Shown in pieces: positions 1 to 7,559 of a DNA stretch of 64,000 bases. The notes under the pieces are model-generated. The model was given only the letters and a program-made list of their open reading frames with translations, ran no database searches and was not told the DNA's origin. The DNA is from Deltaproteobacteria bacterium (GTDB lineage: Bacteria > Desulfobacterota > Syntrophorhabdia > Syntrophorhabdales > Syntrophorhabdaceae), in assembly GCA_022711595.1 (NCBI GenBank), contig JAKLET010000007.1, positions 58,878-122,877 on the forward strand, read 5' to 3'. The translations under genes were made by a program, and so were the position numbers. Positions within the stretch are counted from its first letter, which is position 1. Each line of letters opens with the position of its first letter.

Positions 1-456
1 GGGCTTGCCAATCCGGAGATCGTTTATATCGGGGCCATAGCCGTCGAAATCATTGAAAAGAACCTTTCCGCAGATGAAAAAAAGGCCCTCAGGGAGAACA
101 TTGCGACATATGTTGAAGATTTTAATAAACTGGCAACCCTTCTTGTATTGAAACAGGTGGATGCCATCATCGGGATGCATTTTCTTGAAGGGTGGTACCC
201 GGACAAGGTGTCAACGGTAAAGCTGAAACCCAATGAAGTGTCGAGGATAGGCAATGCACAGGCCGCGGTCATCACTTATACCGTGAAAAAAGACGAGGCG
301 GCCAGATTCATTGAATTTCTTGCCTCCAGGGAAGCTCAGGCCGTTTTCCGTAAATACCACTATTTTGGTACGGTACGGGAGGCTTTTTCGTGGGTGGGAG
401 CTGTGAGACCTGTAGGGGGTGAGTTTACCGCAATGAAGGAACGGGGAGGAAAATGA
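1..456 (+). CDS. Molybdate/tungstate ABC transporter substrate-binding protein, C-terminal part
   Basis: The frame is open from the first base of the window and ends at a TGA at 454-456, so the N-terminus and signal peptide lie outside. About 151 residues are visible. They resemble the C-terminal lobe of ModA/WtpA-type periplasmic binding proteins: a segment on the fate of a second domain, then 'AAVITYTVKKDEAARFIEFL' and 'FRKYHYFG', typical of the last helices of this family. The role is capture of an oxyanion for the permease and ATPase that follow. The stop overlaps the permease start by an ATGA, so the three genes form one operon. The oxyanion (molybdate, tungstate or sulfate) cannot be decided from this fragment. 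The molybdenum hydroxylase at 41945-45559 makes molybdate attractive. Confidence 0.8.
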   Translation, partial: GLANPEIVYIGAIAVEIIEKNLSADEKKALRENIATYVEDFNKLATLLVLKQVDAIIGMHFLEGWYPDKVSTVKLKPNEVSRIGNAQAAVITYTVKKDEAARFIEFLASREAQAVFRKYHYFGTVREAFSWVGAVRPVGGEFTAMKERGGK

Positions 457-1229
457 CCTTCAGGAAACTTTCCATCACAGTGAGTTTTGCTGTATTTGCC
501 CTCTATGGAGGGCTCATTCTGTCACTTTTTTATTTTTACGATGGGGTACTTTTTTTCGATACGCTGCGGTCATCGCGGACCCTTTTTTCGATACGTCTGA
601 GCCTCTTTACGGCGACAGTTTCGACAGCCATAGCAGTGCTTGTCGCCATCCCGTCGGCATATGCGCTGTCAAGGTTCCGTTTTTTTGGAAGGCAGATCAT
701 CGATACTATCCTTGAACTTCCCATGATAATTTCACCAGTTGCCCTTGGCGCCGTCGTGCTGGTTTTTTTCAACACGCCTGCCGGGGTCCTGGTCCAGGAA
801 CATGGCATCAGGTTCGTCTTCACCGTCTACGGCATATTCCTTGCCCAGTTCATAACCACTGTGGGGATCGCCATCCGCCTTATCAAGGCCGCCATGGACG
901 AGATACCGGTGAGGTACGAAGAGGTCGCCAGGACGCTCGGCGCGTCACCGGCAAGGGCATTTATGACAGTGACGCTCCCGTTGTGCAAAAGAGGGATCAT
1001 TGCCTCATCCATTCTGACTTGGGCGAAAGCGCTTGGCGAGTTCGGGGCGACCATTACCATCGCGGGATCTGTGGCAATGAAAACGGAGACGATACCCGTG
1101 GCGATCTTCATGCGGCTTGCCAGCGCTGATGTTGAGGGGACGGTAGTACTTGTGCTTATCCTCATCGGGATCGGTCTGGGCATACTTTACGGTGCAAGAC
1201 TGTTGACGGGGAAGGCCCTCCCGGTATAG
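453..1229 (+). CDS. modB: Molybdate-type ABC transporter permease
   Basis: This 258-residue inner-membrane protein has about six hydrophobic segments. The cytoplasmic EAA loop that docks on the ATPase is visible as 'EEVARTLGASPARAFMTVTL' near residues 155-175, followed by 'WAKALGEFGATITIAGS', which is characteristic of ModB/CysT/WtpB permeases. It starts with an ATG overlapping the stop of the binding-protein gene (ATGA) and is followed 31 bases later by the ATPase. The role is translocation of the oxyanion across the inner membrane. Assignment to molybdate rather than tungstate or sulfate rests on family resemblance only. Confidence 0.85.
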   Translation: MTFRKLSITVSFAVFALYGGLILSLFYFYDGVLFFDTLRSSRTLFSIRLSLFTATVSTAIAVLVAIPSAYALSRFRFFGRQIIDTILELPMIISPVALGAVVLVFFNTPAGVLVQEHGIRFVFTVYGIFLAQFITTVGIAIRLIKAAMDEIPVRYEEVARTLGASPARAFMTVTLPLCKRGIIASSILTWAKALGEFGATITIAGSVAMKTETIPVAIFMRLASADVEGTVVLVLILIGIGLGILYGARLLTGKALPV

Positions 1230-1260
1230 AGTTTCAGCGCATCAAAACGGGACATCCATC

Positions 1261-2310
1261 ATGCCGGTGATCGAGCTCAGGAATATAACGGGACAGGTGC
1301 TGAACGATGTATCGCTGACCGTTGAAGACAATGAGATCCTTGCTCTTGTCGGACCTAACGGGGCGGGGAAGACGACACTGCTCAATGTGATCGCGGGCCT
1401 CACGGAATATCGGGGCGAGGTGCTTTTCGACGGCAGGAACATGAACGGCGTACCGCCGCACAGACGGAGCGTGGGGTATCTTTTTCAGGACCTTGCACTT
1501 TTCCCTCATATAAGCGTTGCCGATAATATTGCCTATGGCCTCAAGGTCCGGGGATACCCGAGAAGCACAATTGAAAAAAGGGTCGATGAGCTGACCGAGG
1601 CCCTTCATATAGGCAAATTGAAGGACCGCTTTTCCTATAACCTGAGCGGGGGTGAGAAACAGCGCGTCGCCATAGCCCGCGCCATCGCCCCATTCCAGAA
1701 GATACTCCTTCTCGACGAACCGACGGCGAGCCTCGACGCGCAGACCGCGAAGTACTTCAGATCGGAGCTGTCCGCTCTCCTTCGGCGTCTTGAGATAACG
1801 ACTGTGTTTGTTATCCACGACCTTTTAGGCGCTGAAGAGATGGCCGACAGGATAGCCATCATCCACCGGGGGTGCATCGAGCAGGTAGCTGCACCGAAAG
1901 ATGTTTTTTTTCACCCCGGGACGCGTGTTGTTTCCGAATTCATCGGCATGCCCAACATACTTGACTGCGATGAATGCACCATACTGTCCACGGGGCTTGT
2001 GGAGGTCCGGTCCGGGAACATGCGAGTCATTCTTCCCTATGAAGGCAACGCGATCAGGAAACTCGCGATTTCCCCGCACGATATCTACATATCAGACGTA
2101 AAACCGCCGGGTCCGGCGCTTAACCGCTATAAAGGGACCATAACGGAGATCATTTCCATGAGGACCCTGGTGCGTGCAAAAGTCATGGTCGATGGGAATG
2201 AACTTCTCGCGGAATTGTCACGGGAGTCTTTCGACGAGATGAAACTGGATGTCGGCAGCAACGTGTTTATTATCATCAAGCTCAGGCGTCTGCGCTATTT
2301 TGAAGTGTAG
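1261..2310 (+). CDS. modC: Molybdate-type ABC transporter ATP-binding protein with C-terminal TOBE-like domain
   Basis: A 349-residue ABC ATPase. The Walker A is 'GPNGAGKTT' near residue 31, the signature is 'LSGGEKQRVAIARAI', the Walker B is 'ILLLDEPTASLD' and the switch histidine is in 'VIHD'. Residues after about 235 form an extra domain that matches the length and place of the TOBE/MOP-like domain which binds oxyanion in ModC and WtpC. It energises the upstream permease. It closes the operon; the next gene is on the other strand. No good intrinsic terminator was seen directly after the stop. Confidence 0.85.
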   Translation: MPVIELRNITGQVLNDVSLTVEDNEILALVGPNGAGKTTLLNVIAGLTEYRGEVLFDGRNMNGVPPHRRSVGYLFQDLALFPHISVADNIAYGLKVRGYPRSTIEKRVDELTEALHIGKLKDRFSYNLSGGEKQRVAIARAIAPFQKILLLDEPTASLDAQTAKYFRSELSALLRRLEITTVFVIHDLLGAEEMADRIAIIHRGCIEQVAAPKDVFFHPGTRVVSEFIGMPNILDCDECTILSTGLVEVRSGNMRVILPYEGNAIRKLAISPHDIYISDVKPPGPALNRYKGTITEIISMRTLVRAKVMVDGNELLAELSRESFDEMKLDVGSNVFIIIKLRRLRYFEV

Positions 2311-2424
2311 ATATGCCGTAAAGTGTCAAACATAAGGTATAAAAGAGACTGGAAAAAACGCTCGGGCAGAATACCTGGCGATGATGCGTCCGCGGCCACA
2401 CCCCTGTTTCGAAGCATGGAGGGC

Positions 2425-3039
2425 TCATGCAGAGGGGGTCCATTCCAGACCGTTCGAAAATGTGTGAATGCTGCTTCCATCGAATAAAAATGAAAGGTCG
2501 TTTACCTTTTGTGAATTGAACAAAGCTGAGTATTTTTGCACAACACTTTGCGGGTTGCTGCTGGCCGTATATTCTTTCTGGAATTTAAGCGATTCCTCCA
2601 TACCGGCAGCGTGACTGCTTATGGCGGCAAGGGTCCTGATCTGGTTCTTGATCTTTTCATTTGAATCTATCAGGGCTGATATCTTTTCTTTGTCTGGCCT
2701 TTCCCCTTTTACCGTGATGTCCATTGTCTTTTCGTCGACATCTATCTCAACAGGCGGTTTCGTACTGATACCTGCCTCGCTGAAAAGCGTGTTCAGGTCC
2801 TTTGAAAGCGCCGCAGAGAGTGTCTGTATGTTCGATGCGGTTGGAAACAGAAGGTCGTTCATTGCCAGCAGGCGGCTTTTGGCAGATAATTGCAGGGTGT
2901 CGTACCCCGGTGTGCTTGATCTTGCGCTCGAACTGCCGCTTGCCTGCCGGTTGTCGCCTGTGCGGTCCGACTGGAAGATCTTACCGACGGCGGACGTCAG
3001 GAGCTTTGTTGCATAACCCTGCGCGATCGATTCTATCAT
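2425..3039 (-). CDS. Hypothetical protein, about 204 residues
   Basis: Function not recognised. I start it at 3039 because a GGAGG lies about eight bases upstream, and the longer open frame to 3183 adds a low-quality leader. The product begins 'MIESIAQGYATKLLTSAVGK', is rich in Ser, Lys and Asp, has no signal peptide and no membrane segment, and its middle has alternating acidic and basic residues with a beta-like stretch ('EIDVDEKTMDITVKGE'). The phrase 'IESIAQGYATKLL' and the general make-up recall small cytoplasmic proteins found next to EF-hand proteins, and here an EF-hand gene lies just upstream on the same strand. A terminator separates the two, so they are probably separate transcripts. 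Confidence 0.6.
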   Translation of the reverse strand: MIESIAQGYATKLLTSAVGKIFQSDRTGDNRQASGSSSARSSTPGYDTLQLSAKSRLLAMNDLLFPTASNIQTLSAALSKDLNTLFSEAGISTKPPVEIDVDEKTMDITVKGERPDKEKISALIDSNEKIKNQIRTLAAISSHAAGMEESLKFQKEYTASSNPQSVVQKYSALFNSQKVNDLSFLFDGSSIHTFSNGLEWTPSA

Positions 3040-3280
3040 GTGATGCCTCCTTATGGATGGATCGTGAATTGTAATAGCAAAAAGAATACCAGAGGTATTA
3101 TTGCCGGGCATGATCAGGGATATTTCTTGCGCAAACCGGCGAAATGGGGTTTGGTTGGCCTGACAAGTTGTGAAAGGCGTCATGTTTGAGGGGTTGAAGG
3201 TAGGAAAAAAATTCCCTGATGGGAAATTATTGTCACACCGCGAAGGGGAATTGCGTCTTGATCGTGCCTCTGAAACTGAT

Positions 3281-3330
3281 AAAAAAAGGGTCTCATGTCC
3301 GGCAATGCTGCCTCGTACACAAGACCCTTT
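3281..3330 (-). terminator. Intrinsic terminator of the EF-hand gene
   Basis: The arms AAAGGGTCT (3285-3293) and AGACCCTTT (3322-3330) pair perfectly over nine bases. Reading the minus strand, the hairpin is followed by seven T. It lies 50 bases downstream of the stop of the EF-hand gene. The loop is long (28 bases), which lowers confidence slightly. Confidence 0.7.
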
Positions 3331-3379
3331 ACAAAACGGCCAGTTCTAAAAGCGATCGCCCTGGCATCCCGGGTGCTTT

Positions 3380-4222
3380 TCAGGCATACAGAAAGGAGCC
3401 ACCGCCAAAGGCGCCACTTGAGTAATTGTTCGCGGAATGCGAGCCCCCGCTGGATTGTATATAAGCGCTCAGCGCGCTGTTCAACGCCTGGAGGGAGCTG
3501 ATGACGGAGTCGATGCTCCCATTGTCGGTTGTTGACGCGCCCGATGCGTCATTGTTCGAGGTTTCCCCAAACAGGGTGTTGAATACCGTATTTCCAGAAG
3601 ACCCGGCCTGCATTTGCTCCAGTGCCGCGTTGAACTCGCTCTCGCTGATAGAACCGTCCCCGTTTGTATCGAGTGCGCTGAAAATGGTCTCTACCTCGGA
3701 TTCATCCTCCGCCGGAGGCGGCGGTGGGGGAGGCCCCTGCACATGCTGATTTGCAAAGGGCCCCTGGCTGAACTCGCTCTCGCTGATAGAACCGTCCCCG
3801 TCTGTGTCGAGCTGCGTGAGGAGCTCGTCTGCGCTTGGCCCCCCTTGCGGCCCCATGGCCGCCATCTGCTCCAGCTCGTCCGCATCGATGGCCCCATCCG
3901 AGTTGGCATCTATCTTTCCGAACATTTCCTTGATAAAATCGACAGTGGACGTGCTTTCCGCGCCACCCATGGGAGGAGGCGGGGGCGCACCCGCGGCGTT
4001 GAACTCACTTTCGCTGATGGCCCCATCCGAATCCGTGTCGAATTTGCTCAGAATGTCTTCCACGCTGGGCCCGCCCTGCGGGCCACTCGCCACCATCCGC
4101 GCAAGTTCATCCGCATCGTGCTTTCCATCGCCGTTCGTATCGATCTTGCCGAACATCTGCTGCCGCATTTGGATCATCGACGATTGGTTGAAACTGCTCA
4201 AACCACTAACCGAACTGATCAT
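3380..4222 (-). CDS. Protein with five EF-hand calcium-binding loops
   Basis: A 280-residue protein with five canonical 12-residue EF-hand loops at about residues 28-39, 62-73, 105-116, 139-150 and 185-196. All have Asp or Asn at positions 1, 3 and 5, Gly at 6 and Glu at 12, for example DTDGDGSISESE. Proline runs (5 to 7 in a row) separate the pairs. The C-terminal 80 residues are Ser/Gly/Asn-rich without loops. No signal peptide is evident, so a cytoplasmic calcium sensor or buffer is the simple reading, but non-classical export cannot be excluded. A strong AAGGAGG precedes the ATG. It is divergent from a CpxRA-like two-component system, which itself carries a Pro-rich sensor segment. Loop duplication is likely, since loops 2, 4 and 5 are nearly identical. 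Confidence 0.85.
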   Translation of the reverse strand: MISSVSGLSSFNQSSMIQMRQQMFGKIDTNGDGKHDADELARMVASGPQGGPSVEDILSKFDTDSDGAISESEFNAAGAPPPPPMGGAESTSTVDFIKEMFGKIDANSDGAIDADELEQMAAMGPQGGPSADELLTQLDTDGDGSISESEFSQGPFANQHVQGPPPPPPPAEDESEVETIFSALDTNGDGSISESEFNAALEQMQAGSSGNTVFNTLFGETSNNDASGASTTDNGSIDSVISSLQALNSALSAYIQSSGGSHSANNYSSGAFGGGSFLYA

Positions 4223-4333
4223 GTTTACCTCCTTTTTATTTATCTTGTTCTCGTGGAACCGGCCGTCTTTTTAGTTGTCTTGCAATCGATATACTATTGT
4301 TCGCAAAATGGAGTAAAGAGACGTTGCTTTCAT

Positions 4334-4348
4334 GTAAAGAATTGTGAA
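4334..4348 (+). promoter_or_regulatory. Candidate CpxR-type operator
   Basis: GTAAA, five bases, then GTGAA lies about 105 bases before the response regulator gene, in the 231-base divergent gap shared with the EF-hand gene. The enterobacterial CpxR box is a GTAAA direct repeat with about five bases between, so this is a one-mismatch match. An autoregulatory site is inferred, and the binding preference of this regulator is not known. Confidence 0.35.
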
Positions 4349-4453
4349 GTAGTGAATAAAAATGCACAACATGATTTATTCAGGAAGCGGAAGTGATGTA
4401 CATTATTGACGTGCATGATACTTGCAACCGCTTATTAATGGTAGGGTGTTTAG

Positions 4454-5182
4454 ATGGAAAGAATACTTGTGATAGATGACGATGTTGCCCTGTGTGACCT
4501 GCTGACGGAATATCTGGTCTCCGAAGGTTTCCTGGTCGAAAGCATCCATAATGGAGAAGAAGGATTGAAAACCGCTTGTGAGGGAAATTATAACCTGATC
4601 GTTCTCGATGTGATGCTGCCCAGGATAAACGGTTTTGAGGTCCTCAAGCACCTTCGTTCAAGGTCCGGTGTACCGGTCATTATGCTCACAGCCCGCGGGG
4701 AGGACATTGACAGGATCGTGGGGCTCGAGATCGGCGCTGACGATTACATGCCAAAGCCGTTCAATCCCCGCGAACTTGTCGCTCGTATCCGTGCCGTGCT
4801 CAGGCGCATGCACCAGGACAGAGAAGCAGCGGCCGTGCAGATGGTGCCCGAGAAATTGCTGGTCGGAGACGTGGAGATGCACATGAGCACCCGCCTTGTG
4901 GTTCTTTCCGGAAAGAACGTGAACCTCACTTCCATGGAATTCAGCCTGCTGGAGGTCCTTCTGCGTAAAGCGGGACGTTTCGTGTCGAGGGATGAACTGA
5001 TTCGGTCCGTACTTGGACGTACCCCATACCCGTACGACCGCAGTATAGATGTTCACGTGAGCAGGTTGAGAAAAAAGCTCGGTCACAGGGTGAACGGCAC
5101 CGAACGCATAAAGACGATCCGGAACATCGGCTATCTTTACGCCCTTACCGTAGGTGCCGGAGATAGTCCCCCAGAGGGATGA
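4454..5182 (+). CDS. OmpR/CpxR-type response regulator
   Basis: A 242-residue two-domain regulator. The receiver domain (residues 1-118) has the acidic pair in 'DDD' at 8-10, the phosphoacceptor Asp52 in 'VLDVMLP', Thr79 and Lys101. The C-terminal winged helix (about 140-235) shows 'LTSMEFSLLEVLL' and 'SIDVHVSRLRKKLG', typical of the OmpR/PhoB DNA-binding domain. The overall pattern is closest to CpxR. The kinase gene starts 15 bases downstream. The pair probably reports envelope stress or a periplasmic ligand. The divergent EF-hand gene is a likely target. Confidence 0.88.
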   Translation: MERILVIDDDVALCDLLTEYLVSEGFLVESIHNGEEGLKTACEGNYNLIVLDVMLPRINGFEVLKHLRSRSGVPVIMLTARGEDIDRIVGLEIGADDYMPKPFNPRELVARIRAVLRRMHQDREAAAVQMVPEKLLVGDVEMHMSTRLVVLSGKNVNLTSMEFSLLEVLLRKAGRFVSRDELIRSVLGRTPYPYDRSIDVHVSRLRKKLGHRVNGTERIKTIRNIGYLYALTVGAGDSPPEG

Positions 5183-5197
5183 CATACCGGGGCGATC

Positions 5198-6694
5198 ATG
5201 CCGATACGCGGGATTTTCCTCAAAATATACCTTTGTTTCTGGCTTGCCACACTGCTTGTGATGGCGGCCCAGCTGAGCCTTGATTGGCTCACCCGGTCCG
5301 GCCCGCTAGACGGGGGCCCGTTCAACGAGGGCTATCTGAAGCGCACCGTGGCCCCTGTTCTGGCGCTTTATGGCCACTCGGCGATTGAATACAGGAAACT
5401 GAACGATCTCGCGGAACTGGCGAGATCGACAAAGAGGTTAAAAGAGCTCTCGGGTATCGATGCTTACCTGGTGGGCCGGGATGGAAAGGGCCCCGACGGA
5501 GGTAAGCTCCCTGTCGACGTGTCCGAAATAGCCGCTCGTGCCAGGCAGACGGGTAAGACCGAGATCTCTTCTTCCAGGACAAGGGCCTTGCTCGCACTGC
5601 CTGTACAGGTGGCGAATGACATGGATTACTGTGTCGTGGGCGATATTCCCCGGAGGATATTCGCTCCGCCTCCGCCTCCCCCCGGCGGCCCTCACGCACC
5701 GGGAAAACCAGGTGGAGGAGTCCCCCCGCCGCTCATATTCGGCCCCGGTCTTTTCCTGCCCCCGGGCCCTCCATTTTCCCTGTTGAGGCTGTTCATCACG
5801 CTGATAGTATCCGCGGCGGTGTGCTATCTGCTCGCACGTTACCTGACCTCGCCCATTGTGAGGCTTCGCGACGCAACAAGACGTTTTTCGGACGGGGAAC
5901 TTTCAGTAAGGATCGGCAAAGGCAAGGTCAGGTGGAAAGATGAGCTTTCCGAGCTTGCCGATGATTTCGATACTATGGCTGAACGTATAGAATCCCTGAT
6001 GACAAGGCAACGCCGGTTGATACGGGACATCTCGCACGAGCTGCGCTCGCCGCTTGCGCGACTGAACGTGGCGCTGGAGATCATGCGCGGCCAATGCGGA
6101 CCGGAAGCCGCGCTTACACTTGACCGCATCGAGAGAGAGGCGATCGTTCTCAACGAAATGATCGGACAGGTGCTTGAGCTCGCCAGGTTTGAAAACAGCG
6201 TGGAGACCTTGCAGATGGCACCTGTGGACCTGCCGGGGCTCCTGGAAGAGATCGTGGAAGACGCAAATTATGAGGCCAATATAACCGACCGGAGCGTGCG
6301 GTTGACAGGCTGTATACCTTGCACCGTATCGGGCTGCGAAGAATGGCTCAGGCGCGGCATAGAGAATGTGGTCCGAAATGCCATCAGGTATACCCGTGTC
6401 GGCACAACAGTAGATGTGCGGCTTGAGAAGGAAGTTGAGGGACCGGTCGTTCATGCTGTCATAAACGTCCACGATCATGGAGAAGGGGTGCCGGAGAGCG
6501 ATCTGCCCAATCTGTTCCTTCCTTTTTATCGTGTGTCCGCAGCACGCGACAGGCAGACAGGCGGCATCGGCCTCGGGCTTGCGATCACTCGAAGCGCGGC
6601 GGAGCTGCACAATGGTTCAGTGGCGGTATCGAACGCTCCGGAAGGCGGGTTGACAGTAGTGATCCGTCTGCCCCTCGACACTGGCTCCCATTGA
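5198..6694 (+). CDS. CpxA-like sensor histidine kinase with Pro/Gly-rich periplasmic segment
   Basis: A 498-residue membrane kinase. One membrane segment is near residues 8-28 and a second near 195-213, with a periplasmic sensor between. The part just before the second membrane segment (residues 157-192) is extraordinarily rich in Pro and Gly, with a run of six Pro. A HAMP domain follows (about 214-268), then the phosphoacceptor His280 in 'RDISHELRSPLARLN', and an ATPase domain with N box 'ENVVRNAIRYT', G1 'DHGEGVP' and G2 'GGIGLGLAI'. It partners with the upstream regulator. A low-complexity Pro/Gly linker of this kind is unusual in CpxA proteins I know of, and could reflect metal, calcium or cell-wall contact. 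That is inference. Confidence 0.85.
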   Translation: MPIRGIFLKIYLCFWLATLLVMAAQLSLDWLTRSGPLDGGPFNEGYLKRTVAPVLALYGHSAIEYRKLNDLAELARSTKRLKELSGIDAYLVGRDGKGPDGGKLPVDVSEIAARARQTGKTEISSSRTRALLALPVQVANDMDYCVVGDIPRRIFAPPPPPPGGPHAPGKPGGGVPPPLIFGPGLFLPPGPPFSLLRLFITLIVSAAVCYLLARYLTSPIVRLRDATRRFSDGELSVRIGKGKVRWKDELSELADDFDTMAERIESLMTRQRRLIRDISHELRSPLARLNVALEIMRGQCGPEAALTLDRIEREAIVLNEMIGQVLELARFENSVETLQMAPVDLPGLLEEIVEDANYEANITDRSVRLTGCIPCTVSGCEEWLRRGIENVVRNAIRYTRVGTTVDVRLEKEVEGPVVHAVINVHDHGEGVPESDLPNLFLPFYRVSAARDRQTGGIGLGLAITRSAAELHNGSVAVSNAPEGGLTVVIRLPLDTGSH

Positions 6695-6803
6695 GCATCA
6701 ATAAGGTTTATCTTGAAAAAAAATCCCCTTTGAAAGAGAATATTGAAGTATACATCCATTGTTGAGAAAAAAGAATAATTCTTTGACCCAGGGAGGGTGA
6801 CCA

Positions 6804-6908
6804 ATGGCCAAGTCTCAGGAGATCAAAAAAGAGAACAAAAAAAAATCACAAAAGACCCTGAAAGAGAAGCGGCTTGAAAAAAAGGTAAAAAAAGAGTCAA
6901 AAAAATGA
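6804..6908 (+). CDS. Very small lysine-rich protein (34 residues)
   Basis: An ATG at 6804 follows a strong ribosome site (GGGAGGG at 6791-6797) by six bases and runs to a TGA at 6906-6908. The product starts 'MAKSQEIKKENKKKSQKTLK' and is about half Lys with some Glu, and no Trp, Tyr, Phe or Cys. It is a plausible highly charged helical peptide that could bind nucleic acid or ribosomes. I recall similar 'MAKS..KK..KTLKEKR' small proteins annotated as hypothetical in other proteobacteria, but did not check this. The strong start site and the sharp end make it more than chance. Its function is unknown. Confidence 0.6.
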   Translation: MAKSQEIKKENKKKSQKTLKEKRLEKKVKKESKK

Positions 6909-6990
6909 TATGAAACCGCCATCCACGCACACGCTCAATTCTTCCGCCACCCGGCTGGAAAGCATCTTGACCGATTTATCAGGAAATGTC

Positions 6991-7018
6991 TTGACATATA
7001 ACAATTAATTGCTAAACT
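6991..7018 (+). promoter_or_regulatory. Promoter of the Fur/PerR-type gene with palindromic operator candidate
   Basis: TTGACA at 6991-6996 is a perfect -35, and TAAACT at 7013-7018 is a fair -10 with 16 bases between. The perfect palindrome CAATTAATTG (7002-7011) lies in the spacer, the usual place for autorepression by a Fur-family protein. The start codon is 27 bases further on. Operator function is inferred. Confidence 0.5.
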
Positions 7019-7044
7019 ATTCTCTAATCAGGAATGGTTCTTAA

Positions 7045-7500
7045 TTGGAAAAGGCAACAAAAGAATCGATAGTGCAAAGACTGAAAGAGGCGGGCCTAAA
7101 GGCCACCTCGCAGAGACTGGCTGTAATAGAGGCCTTTATAGAGCTGAAAGGGCTTCATCCAGGAGCGGGTCTGGTTTATGAAAAAGCAAAGAAGAAAAAA
7201 AAGAGCCTGAGCCTGTCGACAGTCTATGCGGCGTTGAATGAGCTTTCCCGACTTGGGATCATAAAAACGATACAGTTCGATCAGATGGAGAACCGTTACG
7301 AAGGGAACCTCGAGGAGCATGTCAATCTGATATGCGGAAAGTGCGGGAGGATAACAGACTATAAGGACCTGATTATCATCGACCTGAAGGAGGTTGCAAA
7401 AAGAACAGATTTTTTGATCACCGGGACAAGGCTTGAATATTACGGCTATTGCAGCGAATGCCGTAAGGTCGAAAACAAAACAAAAGGTCCGCGAACATGA
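7045..7500 (+). CDS. Fur-family regulator, PerR-like
   Basis: A 151-residue protein that starts with TTG at 7045. An in-frame TAA immediately precedes this codon, so no longer version is possible. The N-terminal winged helix has 'LKATSQRLAVIEAF' and 'LSLSTVYAALNELSRLGII', typical of Fur/PerR. Two zinc-type pairs, C97xxC100 and C136xxC139, form the structural site. His38, His92 and Asp105 correspond to regulatory metal ligands, though the second His of the usual HxH is Asn (HVN). A five-Lys run near residue 49 is an oddity. The next gene is catalase, so peroxide sensing is the natural inference. Confidence 0.85.
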   Translation: MEKATKESIVQRLKEAGLKATSQRLAVIEAFIELKGLHPGAGLVYEKAKKKKKSLSLSTVYAALNELSRLGIIKTIQFDQMENRYEGNLEEHVNLICGKCGRITDYKDLIIIDLKEVAKRTDFLITGTRLEYYGYCSECRKVENKTKGPRT

Positions 7501-7531
7501 CACAATGCGGATCGCATCGATCCGCATTGTG
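7501..7531 (+). promoter_or_regulatory. Perfect 14-bp inverted repeat between the perR-like gene and katA
   Basis: CACAATGCGGATCG (7501-7514), a three-base loop CAT, and CGATCCGCATTGTG (7518-7531) pair without a mismatch. It starts on the base after the stop codon of the regulator and ends about 15 bases before the ribosome site of katA. No T-run follows, so it is not a standard terminator. It could be a regulator operator, an mRNA-stabilising hairpin or a translational control element. Confidence 0.8.
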
Positions 7532-7559
7532 AACGGATCGAAAGAAAGGAGGGTTTTTT

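Noticed and set aside
1234..1818. Minus-strand open frame of 194 codons opposite modC
   Set aside because: It is a shadow of the ATPase gene and has no family signature.
2316..2345. Possible decayed heptads after modC (CCGTAAA, GTGTCAA, ACATAAG, GTATAAA)
   Set aside because: Only four imperfect units with no partner arm; the period may be chance.
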